NCBI RefSeq assembly: GCF_007859325.1
Contig: NZ_VOHK01000003.1
Location: 248,001 to 312,000 of the forward strand
Direction: 5' to 3'
Length of the DNA stretch: 64,000 nt
From: Luteimonas marina
Lineage (GTDB): Bacteria > Pseudomonadota > Gammaproteobacteria > Xanthomonadales > Xanthomonadaceae
Shown piece after piece: positions 19,621 through 27,854 of this stretch (the stretch's first letter is position 1; each line of letters opens with the position of its first letter). The position numbers and the translations under genes were made by a program. A model generated the notes under the pieces. That model was not told where the DNA came from. It was given only the letters and a program-made list of their open reading frames with translations, and did not search any database.

Positions 19621-20574
19621 TCAGAGCATGTCCGGCGGAGGCGCGTGGCGCGCGCGCGCGGTGGCGGCCATGGGGTTGGCCAGCAGCTCCGGGGGCAGGG
19701 CGCGGAACGTCGCCGCCAGCCGGCCGAGGAAGTCCGACATCGCCGAACTGCGCCGCCAGAACATCGCGATCCGCCGGCTCGGCTGCGCGCCGCTGAACGA
19801 CAGCAGGCGGATGTTCGGCGGGTGCGCCACCGGGGGCTGCACCGCCAGCGCCGGCAGCAGGGTGATGCCGACGTTGGCGGCGACCATCTGCCGCAGCGTC
19901 TCCAGGCTGGTGGCGCGGAACTCGGTCTTCTCGTGCGCGCCGGCGAGCTGGCACACGTCCAGCGTCTGCCGGCGCAGGCAGTGGCCGTCCTCGAGCAGCA
20001 GCAGGTTTTCCTGCGCCAGGTCGTCGATGGTCAGCGCGCCGCGCTGCGCCAGCCGGTGCGGCTCCGGCACGGCGAGCAGGAACGGCTCTTCGAACAGGTA
20101 TTCGTGGTGCAACTGGTCGTCGTGCAGCGGCAGGGCGAGGATCGCGGCGTCGAGCCGGCCGTCGCGCAGCCGCGCCAGCAGTTCGTCGCTCTTCTCCTCG
20201 ACCAGCAGCAACTGCAGGTCGGGGAAGCGCTCGCGGATCGGCGGCACCATGTGCGGCAGCAGGTAGGGGCCGAGGGTGGGGAAGATGCCCAGCCGCACCA
20301 CGCCGGCCTCGGGCCGCTGGCTGCGGCGCGCGGCTTCCTTCATCTGCTCGATTTCCGACACCACCCGGCGCGCGCGCTCGACGATCTCCACCCCGATCGG
20401 CGTCAGCATCACCTTGCGCGGCGCGCGCTCGATCAGCGACACGCCGAGTTCATCCTCGAGCTTGCGGACCTGGGTCGACAGCGTCGGCTGGCTGACGAAG
20501 CTGGCCGCGGCCGCGCGGCCGAAATGGCGGTGGTCGGCGACCGCGATCAGGTACTTGAGGTCGCGCAGGTTCAT
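19621..20574 (-). CDS. oxyR: Hydrogen-peroxide-sensing LysR-type regulator OxyR
   Basis: LysR-family activator of peroxide defence. The 317-residue product has an N-terminal winged helix (about 1-60, FGRAAAASFVSQPTLSTQVR) and a regulatory domain. The redox cysteines fall at C199 (DGHC) and C208 (TLDVC), the same numbers as in E. coli OxyR, so disulfide switching should be conserved. It lies downstream of ahpC and ahpF on the same strand, the arrangement known from Xanthomonas, where the three genes are co-regulated. A GTCAT repeat lies between ahpF and oxyR. Confidence 0.96.
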   Translation of the reverse strand: MNLRDLKYLIAVADHRHFGRAAAASFVSQPTLSTQVRKLEDELGVSLIERAPRKVMLTPIGVEIVERARRVVSEIEQMKEAARRSQRPEAGVVRLGIFPTLGPYLLPHMVPPIRERFPDLQLLLVEEKSDELLARLRDGRLDAAILALPLHDDQLHHEYLFEEPFLLAVPEPHRLAQRGALTIDDLAQENLLLLEDGHCLRRQTLDVCQLAGAHEKTEFRATSLETLRQMVAANVGITLLPALAVQPPVAHPPNIRLLSFSGAQPSRRIAMFWRRSSAMSDFLGRLAATFRALPPELLANPMAATARARHAPPPDML

Positions 20575-20632
20575 GCGTCAGGGGCCTTCGCGTAGCGTGT
20601 TCCAGACCCGTTCGCGAATGCCGCGGCCCATG

Positions 20633-20708
20633 GTCATTCCGACCCCGGACCTGATCCGGGGGAGGAATCCCGCCTTGGGGCAGATCTCTCGCTGCGCTCG
20701 AGATGACA
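20633..20708. repeat. Hybrid GTCAT-type repeat with one elongated arm
   Basis: The left module (20633-20668) folds as ATTCC-GA-CCCCGGA-loop-TCCGGGG-GA-GGAAT: the standard frame with a seven-pair apical stem in place of the usual two. The right module read in reverse gives ATCTC-GA-GC-GCA-GC-GA-GAGAT, a pairing combination not seen elsewhere in the window. It lies between ahpF and oxyR. Confidence 0.85.
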
Positions 20709-20725
20709 AGGAGGGAGCCATCGCG

Positions 20726-22315
20726 CTAGGCCGCCTGCGCTTCCACCGGCTCGACCGGCGCCGAGGCGCGGATCAGGTGGTCGAACGCGGCCAGCGCCGC
20801 CTTCGAGCCTTCGCCCATCGCGATCACGATCTGCTTGTACGGCACCGTGGTGCAGTCGCCGGCGGCGAACACGCCCGGCACGCTGGTCTGGCCGCGGTCG
20901 TCGACGAGGATCTCGCCGCGCGGCGACAGCTCGACCGTGCCCTTGAGCCATTCGGTATTGGGCAGCAGGCCGATCTGCACGAACACGCCCTCCAGTTCGA
21001 TCCGGTGCGCATCGCCGCCGGCACGATCCTTGTAGACCAGGCCGGTGACCCGGCTGCCGTCGCCCAGCACTTCGGTGGTCTGCGCCGAGACGACGATACG
21101 GACGTTCTTCAGGCTGCGCAGCTTGCGCTGCAGCACTTCGTCGGCGCGCAGCTTCGCGTCGAACTCGACCAGGGTGACGTGGCCGACGATGCCGGCCAGG
21201 TCGATCGCCGCCTCGACCCCGGAGTTGCCGCCGCCGATCACCGCCACGCGCTTGCCCTTGAACAGCGGGCCGTCGCAGTGCGGGCAGTAGGCCACGCCCT
21301 TGTTGCGGTACCGGTCCTCGCCGGGCACGCCGATCTGCCGCCAGCGCGCGCCGGTGGAGAGGACGATGGTCCTGGACTTCAGCGAGGCGCCGTTCTCCAG
21401 CTTCACCTCGACCAGGCCGTCGGCGCCGGCCGGCACCAGCTGCGTCGCGCGCTGCAGGTCCATCACGTCGACGTCGTACTCGCGCACGTGCTGCTCCAGC
21501 GCCGCGGCGAGCTTCGGCCCTTCCGTGTGCTGCACCGAGATGAAGTTCTCGATCGCCATGGTGTCGAGCACCTGGCCGCCGAAGCGCTCGGCGGCGACGC
21601 CGGTGCGGATGCCCTTGCGCGCGGCGTAGATCGCCGCCGCGGCGCCCGCGGGACCGCCGCCGACCACCAGCACGTCGAATGCGTCCTTGTTCGCGATCTT
21701 CGCCGCCTCGCGCCTGGCCGCGCCGGTGTCGAGCCGGGCGACGATCTGCTCCAGCGTCATCCGGCCCTGGTCGAAGGGCTCGCCGTTGAGGAAGATCGTC
21801 GGCACCGACATGACCTCGCGCGCGTCGACCTCGCCCTGGAACAGCGCGCCGTCGATGGCGACGTGCGAGATGTTGGGGTTGAGCACCGCGGCCAGGTTCA
21901 GCGCCTGCACCACGTCCGGGCAGTTCTGGCACGACAGCGAGTAGTAGGTCTCGAAGCGGAACTCGCCTTCGAGGTTCGCCACCTGCTCGATCAGTTCGGC
22001 GCCGGCCTTGGACGGATGCCCGCCGACCTGCAGCAGCGCCAGCACCAGCGAGGTGAACTCGTGGCCCATCGGCAGGCCGGCGAAGCGGACCTGGATGTCG
22101 TGGCCGGGCGAGGTCAGCGCGAACGAGGGCGTGCGCTCGCCGTCGTCGCGGCGCAGCTCGACGGTGATCCTGTCGGACTGGCTGCGGATGTCTTCCAGCA
22201 GTTCCAGCATCTCCTTCGACTTTTCGCCATCGTCCACGGACGCGAGGATCGCGACCGGGCGCTGCAGTCGTTCGAGATAGGCCTTGAGCTGGGTCTTGAG
22301 GTCGTGGTCGAGCAT
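20726..22315 (-). CDS. ahpF: Alkyl hydroperoxide reductase flavoprotein subunit AhpF
   Basis: NADH-dependent disulfide reductase that regenerates AhpC. Of 529 residues, an N-terminal tandem thioredoxin-like domain (about 1-200) carries the redox centre SCQNCPD (about 130). A thioredoxin-reductase-like module follows, with FAD motif [19 protein letters not shown] (about 216), active-site pair CPHCDG (about 345), NAD motif [12 protein letters not shown] (about 357) and [12 protein letters not shown] (about 483). It follows ahpC after a 185-bp gap with a long inverted repeat and precedes oxyR. All catalytic features are present. Confidence 0.97.
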   Translation of the reverse strand: MLDHDLKTQLKAYLERLQRPVAILASVDDGEKSKEMLELLEDIRSQSDRITVELRRDDGERTPSFALTSPGHDIQVRFAGLPMGHEFTSLVLALLQVGGHPSKAGAELIEQVANLEGEFRFETYYSLSCQNCPDVVQALNLAAVLNPNISHVAIDGALFQGEVDAREVMSVPTIFLNGEPFDQGRMTLEQIVARLDTGAARREAAKIANKDAFDVLVVGGGPAGAAAAIYAARKGIRTGVAAERFGGQVLDTMAIENFISVQHTEGPKLAAALEQHVREYDVDVMDLQRATQLVPAGADGLVEVKLENGASLKSRTIVLSTGARWRQIGVPGEDRYRNKGVAYCPHCDGPLFKGKRVAVIGGGNSGVEAAIDLAGIVGHVTLVEFDAKLRADEVLQRKLRSLKNVRIVVSAQTTEVLGDGSRVTGLVYKDRAGGDAHRIELEGVFVQIGLLPNTEWLKGTVELSPRGEILVDDRGQTSVPGVFAAGDCTTVPYKQIVIAMGEGSKAALAAFDHLIRASAPVEPVEAQAA

Positions 22316-22356
22316 GGGGGCGACTCCTGTGGGGAGGGAGGCGGGGCGTGCACGGA

Positions 22357-22449
22357 AGCGGATCGGAGCCGACGCGGGCCGTGGCTGGCCGGGCGGGAGG
22401 GAGAGGGATGCGCCCGGCGGGCTGGGCCGTGCATCGGCTCCGATCCGCT
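22357..22449. repeat. Inverted repeat between ahpC and ahpF
   Basis: A perfect 16-bp inverted repeat (22357-22372 and 22434-22449, core CGGATCGGAGCCGA) with a 61-base GC-rich loop. It lies in the 185-bp gap between ahpC and ahpF and has no T-tract. It could act as an mRNA hairpin that lowers ahpF relative to ahpC or protects the abundant ahpC mRNA. It belongs to neither of the two repeat families described. Confidence 0.7.
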
Positions 22450-22500
22450 CCCGCGCCGCAAGATGCGGCACGGGGCGGGGAACGGCGGTGGCGCGGTGGA

Positions 22501-23064
22501 TCAGATCTTGCCGACCAGGTCGAGCGACGGCTTGAGCGTCTTCTCGCCTTCCTTCCACTTGGCCGGGCAGACTTCGTTCGGGTGCGCGGCGACGTACTGC
22601 GCGGCCTTGAGCTTGCGCAGGGTCTCGGTGACGTCGCGGGCGATGGCGTTGTCGTGGATCTCGACGGTCTTGACCACGCCTTCCGGGTTGATCACGAAGG
22701 TGCCGCGCAGGGCCAGGCCTTCTTCCTCGATGTGCACGCCGAAGGCGCGGGTCAGCTGGTGGGTCGGGTCGCCGACCAGCGGGAACTGGGCCTTGCCCAC
22801 CGCGGCGGAGGTCTCGTGCCACACCTTGTGCGAGAAGTGGGTGTCGGTGGTGACGATGTAGACCTCGGCGCCCAGCTTCTGGAACTCGGCGTAGTGGTCG
22901 GCGGCGTCCTCGACCTCGGTCGGGCAGTTGAAGGTGAAGGCGGCCGGCATGAAGATCAGGACCGACCACTTGCCCTTCAGGCTGGCGTCGGTGACTTCGA
23001 TGAACTCGCCGTTCTGGTAGGCGGAGGCCTTGAACGGCTGGATTTCGGTGTTGATCAGGGACAT
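22501..23064 (-). CDS. ahpC: Alkyl hydroperoxide reductase peroxidase subunit AhpC
   Basis: Typical 2-Cys peroxiredoxin that reduces H2O2, organic peroxides and peroxynitrite, recycled by AhpF. The 187-residue product has the peroxidatic cysteine in FTFNCPTE (about 47) and the resolving cysteine in NEVCPAKW (about 166). It is the first gene of the ahpC-ahpF-oxyR group. Its promoter region is strikingly AT-rich compared with the rest of the window and contains a good OxyR half-site. Confidence 0.98.
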   Translation of the reverse strand: MSLINTEIQPFKASAYQNGEFIEVTDASLKGKWSVLIFMPAAFTFNCPTEVEDAADHYAEFQKLGAEVYIVTTDTHFSHKVWHETSAAVGKAQFPLVGDPTHQLTRAFGVHIEEEGLALRGTFVINPEGVVKTVEIHDNAIARDVTETLRKLKAAQYVAAHPNEVCPAKWKEGEKTLKPSLDLVGKI

Positions 23065-23126
23065 GGAGCACCTCGTTGGAGTGGGAGCGCGGCATTCGAT
23101 CCAGTGATCGGATCGATGGAGAAATG

Positions 23127-23141
23127 ATAGATTGAGACTAT
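23127..23141. promoter_or_regulatory. Candidate OxyR binding site upstream of ahpC
   Basis: ATAG-N7-CTAT at 23127-23141 matches the OxyR dimer half-site consensus (ATAGntnnnanCTAT), with only the central A differing. The second half-site expected seven bases on is degenerate. It lies about 63 bp upstream of the ahpC start codon, next to a TATAAT hexamer. Full occupancy and direction are inferred. Confidence 0.6.
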
Positions 23142-23162
23142 TGATTTGTGAAATCGAATGAA

Positions 23163-23192
23163 ATTATATATTCGATTGATAAAATCGATCAA
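23163..23192 (-). promoter_or_regulatory. Candidate sigma-70 promoter for ahpC
   Basis: On the reverse strand a perfect TATAAT (23168-23163) lies 18 bp after TTGATC (23192-23187, four of six -35 bases). The transcript would start near 23156, with a leader of about 90 bases. The OxyR-like half-site would then lie just downstream of the start. An 8-bp inverted repeat (23152-23159/23170-23177, AATCGAAT) overlaps the -10 and might be a further operator. Confidence 0.45.
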
Positions 23193-23239
23193 AATGGGCG
23201 CATTTCCCCGGTTTCCGGGCCATGAATACGCTTGCAATC

Positions 23240-23433
23240 GATTTTGCGCTGCAGCATATTCAACCCATGCGCTGCAGTCTGGCGCGGTGGCCGGGAAGGC
23301 ATCGGGCTGGGGCAGGGCAGGGTTTCGGACCGCGCGTCGCAGACGCCGATCCAGCCGAGTTCCGTATCCGTTTCCTCCCTCCCACACGTGGTACGGAATC
23401 TTTGAAGGCGGCTTCGGCCGCCTTCATTTTTTT
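23240..23433 (+). ncRNA. Candidate small RNA divergent from ahpC
   Basis: No plus-strand gene ends nearby, yet this stretch finishes with a perfect intrinsic terminator. Upstream are three further stems: CTGCAG arms near 23249-23277, GCGCGGT/ACCGCGC at 23282-23335, and TTCCGTA/TACGGAA at 23360-23398. The loop of the third is pyrimidine-rich (TTTCCTCCCTCCC) and complementary to Shine-Dalgarno sequences, a feature of many regulatory RNAs. The 5' end and promoter are not resolved. It may share the AT-rich region with ahpC and hence OxyR control. No RNA family is recognised with certainty. An open frame from 23222 reads through the terminator, so a protein is unlikely. Confidence 0.5.
23403..23433 (+). 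terminator. Intrinsic terminator with UUCG tetraloop
   Basis: A ten-pair perfect stem (TGAAGGCGGC at 23403-23412 with its complement at 23417-23426), a TTCG loop and seven T residues. It works only in the plus direction and lies 30 bp before prmC, so it ends a transcript starting upstream of prmC rather than any known gene. Confidence 0.9.
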
Positions 23434-23462
23434 GTGCTTCGGGCTTGCCCTACGATGCCGCG

Positions 23463-24305
23463 ATGCCGTCACCGCCGCTCCCCCCGACCGTCCGCAGCCT
23501 GCTCGAGACCGCGCGCCGGCGGGTCGACCCGTCCGAAGCCGAATGGCTGCTCGCGCACGCGTTGGGGCAGCCGCGCAGCTGGCTCTACGCCCACGGCAGC
23601 GACGGCGTGGCCGACGCCGATGCCGCCCGGTTCGAGCACCTGCTCGCCCGGCGCCAGGCGGGCGAGCCCGTCGCCTACCTCTGCGGCCGCCGCGGCTTCT
23701 GGACGCTCGACCTCGCCGTCACCCCCGACACCCTGATCCCGCGCCCGGAGACCGAGCGGCTGGTCGAACTCGCGCTGGCGCGGCTGCCCGCCGACCGCGA
23801 CCTGCAGCTGGCCGACCTGGGCACCGGCAGTGGTGCGATCGCGCTGGCGCTGGCCAGCGAGCGCCCGCGCGCGGCGGTGGTGGCCACCGACGCCAGCGCC
23901 GCCGCGCTCGCGGTCGCGCGCGCCAATGCGCAGGCCGCCGGCCTGGCCAACGTCAGCTTCCACCTCGGCGACTGGTTCGGCGCCGTGCAGGGGCGCCGCT
24001 TCAACCTGGTCGCCAGCAACCCGCCCTACATCGCCGAGGGCGACCCGCACCTGTCGCAGGGCGACCTGCGCCACGAACCGCCGCTGGCGCTGTCCTCGGG
24101 CCGCGACGGCCTCGACGCGATCCGCGCCATCATCGCCGCCGCGCCCGCGCACCTGCGGCCGGGCGGCTGGCTGCTGTTCGAGCACGGCTGGACGCAGGGC
24201 GAGGCGGTGCGTGCGCTGCTGCACGCGGCGGGCTTCGTCGACGTCGCCACCCACCGCGACCTCGAAGACCGCGACCGCGTCACCCTGGGCCGCCTGCCGG
24301 ACTGA
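23463..24305 (+). CDS. prmC: Release factor glutamine N5-methyltransferase PrmC
   Basis: Methylates the GGQ glutamine of release factors RF1 and RF2. The 280-residue product has an N-terminal helical bundle (about 1-75), [23 protein letters not shown], the SAM motif [13 protein letters not shown] (about 119) and the catalytic NPPY ([10 protein letters not shown], about 187). The ATG at 23463 follows directly on the terminator of the preceding transcription unit; a TTG 18 bp upstream is possible but not needed. Transcription must start within about 30 bp or read through that terminator. Confidence 0.95.
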   Translation: MPSPPLPPTVRSLLETARRRVDPSEAEWLLAHALGQPRSWLYAHGSDGVADADAARFEHLLARRQAGEPVAYLCGRRGFWTLDLAVTPDTLIPRPETERLVELALARLPADRDLQLADLGTGSGAIALALASERPRAAVVATDASAAALAVARANAQAAGLANVSFHLGDWFGAVQGRRFNLVASNPPYIAEGDPHLSQGDLRHEPPLALSSGRDGLDAIRAIIAAAPAHLRPGGWLLFEHGWTQGEAVRALLHAAGFVDVATHRDLEDRDRVTLGRLPD

Positions 24306-24358
24306 AGGGGGATCTGCCGGCTAGACTGTGGACACATCCTCCTGTCCAGGGCGACGCC

Positions 24359-25300
24359 ATGCGCACGCTGTACCCCGAGATCGAACCCTTCGACACCGGC
24401 ACGCTGCAGGTCGACGATCGCCACGCGCTGTATTACGAGCAGTGCGGCAACCCGAAGGGCAAGCCGGTGGTCCTGCTGCACGGCGGTCCGGGCGGCGGCT
24501 GCAACGCCAAGATGCGGCGCTTCCACGATCCGGCGAAGTACCGCATCGTGCTGTTCGACCAGCGCGGTTCCGGCCGCTCCACGCCGCACGCCGACCTCGT
24601 CGACAACACCACCTGGGACCTGGTGGCCGACATCGAGAAGCTGCGCGAGACGCTCGGCATCGAGCGCTGGCAGGTCTTCGGCGGCTCCTGGGGCTCGACC
24701 CTGGCGCTGGCCTACGCCCAGGCGCACCCGCTGCGCGTGACCGAACTGGTGCTGCGCGGCATCTTCATGCTGCGCCACTGGGAGCTGCAGTGGTTCTACC
24801 AGGAAGGCGCGTCGCGATTGTTCCCCGAGCCGTGGGAGCATTACATCGCGGCGATTCCCGAAGACGAGCGCGGCGACCTGGTCAGCGCCTTCCACAGGCG
24901 CCTGACCTCGGACGACGAAGCCACCCGGCTCGCCGCCGCGCGCGCGTGGAGCGTGTGGGAAGGCGCGACCTCGTTCCTGCACGTCGACCAGGACTTCGTC
25001 AGCGGACACGAGGACGCGGCGTTCGCGCTCGCCTTCGCGCGCATCGAGAACCACTATTTCGTCAACAAGGGCTTCTTCGAGGTCGACGACCAGCTGCTGC
25101 GCGACGCCTACCGCATCGCCGGCATCCCCGGGGTGATCGTGCATGGCCGCTACGACGTGGTCTGCCCGGTGCAGAACGCCTGGGACCTGCACAAGGTCTG
25201 GCCCAAGGCGGAACTGGTGATCACGCCGGCCTCCGGGCATTCTGCGTTCGAGGCGGAGAACACCGACGCGCTGGTGCGGGCGACCGACGCGTTTGCGTGA
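24359..25300 (+). CDS. pip: Proline iminopeptidase
   Basis: Alpha/beta-hydrolase of peptidase family S33 that removes N-terminal proline from peptides in the cytoplasm. The 313-residue product has the HGGPGGGC oxyanion segment (about 40), FDQRGSGRSTPHA (about 63), nucleophile motif GGSWGSTLAL (serine about 112), the acid in HGRYDVVCP (about 267) and the base in ASGHSAFE (about 295). This is the standard Xanthomonas-type Pip. It lies 53 bp after prmC on the same strand and may be co-transcribed. Confidence 0.95.
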   Translation: MRTLYPEIEPFDTGTLQVDDRHALYYEQCGNPKGKPVVLLHGGPGGGCNAKMRRFHDPAKYRIVLFDQRGSGRSTPHADLVDNTTWDLVADIEKLRETLGIERWQVFGGSWGSTLALAYAQAHPLRVTELVLRGIFMLRHWELQWFYQEGASRLFPEPWEHYIAAIPEDERGDLVSAFHRRLTSDDEATRLAAARAWSVWEGATSFLHVDQDFVSGHEDAAFALAFARIENHYFVNKGFFEVDDQLLRDAYRIAGIPGVIVHGRYDVVCPVQNAWDLHKVWPKAELVITPASGHSAFEAENTDALVRATDAFA

Positions 25301-25378
25301 GGGGGCGATGCAGGGAACGGCTTGGCGCAGCAGGGCCGCGTAAAGATGAAGAGCGCCGCAAGGGACAACCCAAAGTGT

Positions 25379-25488
25379 CGTCATCCCGGCGAAAGCCGGG
25401 ATCCATTTTGCCGTTGCGGTTGCCTTTGCATGGGCTGCAACAGTCAAAGGCAGAATCAAAATGGATCCCGGCTTTCGCCGGGATGACG
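25379..25488. repeat. GTCAT-type repeat with GAAA-loop arms (32-bp inverted repeat)
   Basis: Arms 25379-25410 and 25457-25488 are perfectly complementary over 32 bp. Each arm is itself a hairpin, ATCCC-GGC-GAAA-GCC-GGGAT, with a GNRA-type loop in place of the GA/GA internal mismatches of the other copies. It fills the convergent gap between the iminopeptidase and the N-formylglutamate amidohydrolase gene. Confidence 0.9.
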
Positions 25489-25549
25489 ACTGAAAACGGG
25501 ATGACGACTGTGGGCCGGATGGCGACTGAAAGCGGGACGACTGAAAAGC
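25480..25549. repeat. Short degenerate tandem repeat
   Basis: Four decaying units of 16-19 bp, each like GGGATGACGACTGAAAAC, start at 25480, 25498, 25517 and 25534. They begin at the last bases of the adjacent GTCAT repeat, as if its end had been copied by slippage. They are too short and diverged for a CRISPR. Confidence 0.7.
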
Positions 25550-25550
25550 G

Positions 25551-26333
25551 TCAACGCGTGGCGAACGCATCCTGGAGCGAGGCGAACAATCGCGCCAGCC
25601 GTTCCGCCCATGCGTCCTGTCCGCGCGCGTCGGCGATCAGGTCCTGGCGGATCTCCAGCTCGACGTGCGGCAGTTCGCGGCGTTCGGCGTGGACCGGGAT
25701 TGCGTAGTCGGTCGCGTCGCTGACCCGGTAGGGCTCGTTGTCGCCGACCACGAGGTCGCCTTCCCCGCGCAGCAGCGCCAGCAGGGCATGCGCGAAGCGC
25801 GGGTCGCGCTGGTACAGCACGCCCGCCTGCCAGGGGCGGTCGTGGCCGTTCATCGACGGCGTGAAGCTGTGCATGGCGACCAGGATCGTCGGCCGACCTT
25901 CGCGCGCGCGGCGGTCGAGTTCGGCTTCGATGCGCGCGTGGTAGGGCGCGAAGATCCCGTCGATGCGGCGACGGCGCTCGCGTTCGTCGAGGTCCGCGTT
26001 GCCGGGGATGACGGTGCCGTCGCTGACGGCCATGATCGAACCGGGCGCGTCCAGCGGCCGGTTGCAGTCGATCACCAGCCGCGAATAGGTCTGCGCGATC
26101 GCGCAGGCGTCGAGTCGTTCGGCCAGCCGCGCCGTGGTGCCGGCGATGCCGATGTCCCAGCCGATGTGGCGGTCGAGTTCGGCCTGCGCCAGGCCGAGCC
26201 GGGCGAGCGCCGCCGGAACCGCCTGGCCGGCGTGGTCGGCGATCAGCAGGAACGGCGAACGCCCGTCGGGCCGCAGCACGGTGAACGGCGCGGGATCGGC
26301 GGGCGAGAGCAGGGGCTCGACGGGCGCCGCCAC
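25551..26333 (-). CDS. N-formylglutamate amidohydrolase family protein
   Basis: 260-residue member of the N-formylglutamate amidohydrolase (HutG-like) family, zinc hydrolases that release formate or related acyl groups. Family features seen are LLIADHAGQAVP (about 30), a DIGI segment, YSRLVIDCNRP (about 83), VAMHSFTP (about 151) and ELEIRQDL (about 226). No other histidine-degradation genes are nearby, so the physiological substrate is open. The start is a GTG at 26333, one base past the stop of the upstream Nudix gene, so the four genes from 28444 down to 25551 look like one operon. Confidence 0.85.
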   Translation of the reverse strand: MAAPVEPLLSPADPAPFTVLRPDGRSPFLLIADHAGQAVPAALARLGLAQAELDRHIGWDIGIAGTTARLAERLDACAIAQTYSRLVIDCNRPLDAPGSIMAVSDGTVIPGNADLDERERRRRIDGIFAPYHARIEAELDRRAREGRPTILVAMHSFTPSMNGHDRPWQAGVLYQRDPRFAHALLALLRGEGDLVVGDNEPYRVSDATDYAIPVHAERRELPHVELEIRQDLIADARGQDAWAERLARLFASLQDAFATR

Positions 26334-26334
26334 G

Positions 26335-26889
26335 TCAGCTGCGCCGCGAGCCGTCCGGGTTGTGGTCGATCATCCACAGTCCGGCCCACAGCTTGAGGTC
26401 GAGTTCGTAGCCCTCGCGATGTTTCTGCATCAGCCATGCGGGCGCCTGGCTGCGCGGCACGGCGTGCACGACGATGTTCTCGTCGTCGACGCCGCCACCG
26501 TCGCCGACGCGCTTCAGGTCCAATGCGCGGGCGAAGGCGATGCGCTCGTTGCTCATGCCCGAGGAGGTCGGGCCGACCAGCAGCACGTCGACGCGCCCGG
26601 CCTCCCAGCCGGTTTCCTCGATCAGTTCGCGCCGCGCCGCCGATTCCAGCGTGTCTTCGTCGTGGTCGTCGCCGACCAGGCCCGCCGGCATCTCGATCGT
26701 GCGCGCGCCCAGCGGCACGCGGTACTGGTCGACGAACAGCACCTCGTCGTCGGGCGTCACCGCGATCACCAGCACCGCCAGGCCGTCGCGCCCGTGCGTG
26801 CGTTCGCACGACTCCCAGTGGCCGCGCCGGACCAGGCGCAGCCATTCGCCCTGGTACAGCAGTTCCGCGTCTTCTGCAGGTGTGTTCAT
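26335..26889 (-). CDS. Nudix hydrolase, ADP-ribose pyrophosphatase-like
   Basis: 184 residues with an intact Nudix box, G-x5-E-x7-REx2EExG, starting at GLVGDDHDED and ending RELIEETGW (about 82-105). The preceding EMPAG and the VDQYRVPLGARTIEMPAGL segment are typical of ADP-sugar pyrophosphatases such as NudF, but exact substrate preference cannot be read. The ATG at 26889 is taken; an ATG at 26919 would add ten residues that overlap the upstream stop. It lies between the exonuclease and the amidohydrolase in a tight minus-strand run. Confidence 0.88.
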   Translation of the reverse strand: MNTPAEDAELLYQGEWLRLVRRGHWESCERTHGRDGLAVLVIAVTPDDEVLFVDQYRVPLGARTIEMPAGLVGDDHDEDTLESAARRELIEETGWEAGRVDVLLVGPTSSGMSNERIAFARALDLKRVGDGGGVDDENIVVHAVPRSQAPAWLMQKHREGYELDLKLWAGLWMIDHNPDGSRRS

Positions 26890-26915
26890 GGCCCGGATGG
26901 TAACCCCGGTGCGTG

Positions 26916-27854
26916 TCATTGCGCCGGCGCGTAGTCCAGCCCCGCGGCGGCATGCAGCCGGCGCCGGGTCAGCGGACCGAAGCGCAGCCGCTCGCACAGC
27001 GACAGCAGCGCGTCGGCATCGACGGCGGTGCGCGCGAATGCGGGCGCGGCGGCGCCGAGCGGGGCCTCGAGCGAAATCGTGGTCAACTGCCGGCACAGCA
27101 GCGCCTGCTCGCGATGCAGGCGCAGCCGCACGGTCGCCTGCGCCGCGCCGCGCAGGCGCAGGAAGGCGACTTCGTCGACGCGCTCGAGCAGCGCGTCGAG
27201 GCTGCCGAAGTGCGACAGCAGCACCGCCGCGGTCTTGGCGCCGATGCCGGGCACGCCCGGGATGTTGTCGACCGCGTCGCCGCACAGCGCGAGGTAGTCG
27301 GCGATCTGCCGCGCCTCGACGCCGTGGCGCGCTTTCACCCCGGCCGCGCCCCAGCGCTGGCCGCGGGCGAAGTCCCACTGCTCGTCGTGCGCGTCGAGCA
27401 GCTGCGACAGGTCCTTGTCGGCCGAGACGATCACGCCGCGGTGTCCGTGCGTGCGGGCGGCGTGCAGGGCGCTGCCGATCAGGTCGTCGGCCTCGTACTC
27501 ACCATGCGCGAGCACGTTCAGCCCCAGCGCTTCGCCCAGCGCCTTGCAGTGCGCGAACTGGCGCTTGAGCTCCTCCGGCGCCGGCGGGCGGTTGGCCTTG
27601 TACGCCGGGTACAGCGCGTTGCGAAAGCAGCTGTCGAGCGCCTCGTCGAAGGCCACGGCGATGTGCCGGGGCCGCTCGCGCTCCAGCAGTTCGAGCAGGA
27701 AGCGGGCGAAGCCGTGCACGGCGTTGGTCGGCTGGCCGTCGGCGTCGCGGAACTCGTCGGGCATCGAATGCCAGGCGCGGAAGACGTACAGGCTGGCGTC
27801 GACCAGGTACAGCGGCGCGCGCGATGGCGCGGCGGGGGTCGTCTCAGCGCTCAC
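26916..27854 (-). CDS. 5'-3' exonuclease, FEN/Xni type
   Basis: 312-residue stand-alone homologue of the polymerase I 5'-nuclease domain, likely a flap or single-strand exonuclease in DNA repair. Metal-binding acidic motifs are LYLVDASLYVFRAWHS (about 16), AVAFDEAL (about 68), EYEADDLIGS (about 117) and SADKDLSQLL (about 140). The helix-hairpin-helix DNA-binding motif is GVPGIGAKTAAVLL (about 190). The GTG at 27854 overlaps the nitroreductase stop as GTGA, so a non-ATG start with coupling is the best reading. Confidence 0.9.
   Translation of the reverse strand: MSAETTPAAPSRAPLYLVDASLYVFRAWHSMPDEFRDADGQPTNAVHGFARFLLELLERERPRHIAVAFDEALDSCFRNALYPAYKANRPPAPEELKRQFAHCKALGEALGLNVLAHGEYEADDLIGSALHAARTHGHRGVIVSADKDLSQLLDAHDEQWDFARGQRWGAAGVKARHGVEARQIADYLALCGDAVDNIPGVPGIGAKTAAVLLSHFGSLDALLERVDEVAFLRLRGAAQATVRLRLHREQALLCRQLTTISLEAPLGAAAPAFARTAVDADALLSLCERLRFGPLTRRRLHAAAGLDYAPAQ

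Noticed and set aside
23222-23460. A small open frame (MNTLAIDF...) before prmC
   Set aside because: It reads through the intrinsic terminator and continues out of frame with prmC, so an untranslated RNA explains the region better.
25379-25549. A CRISPR-like array
   Set aside because: Units are contiguous, degenerate and without spacers; no cas genes are nearby.
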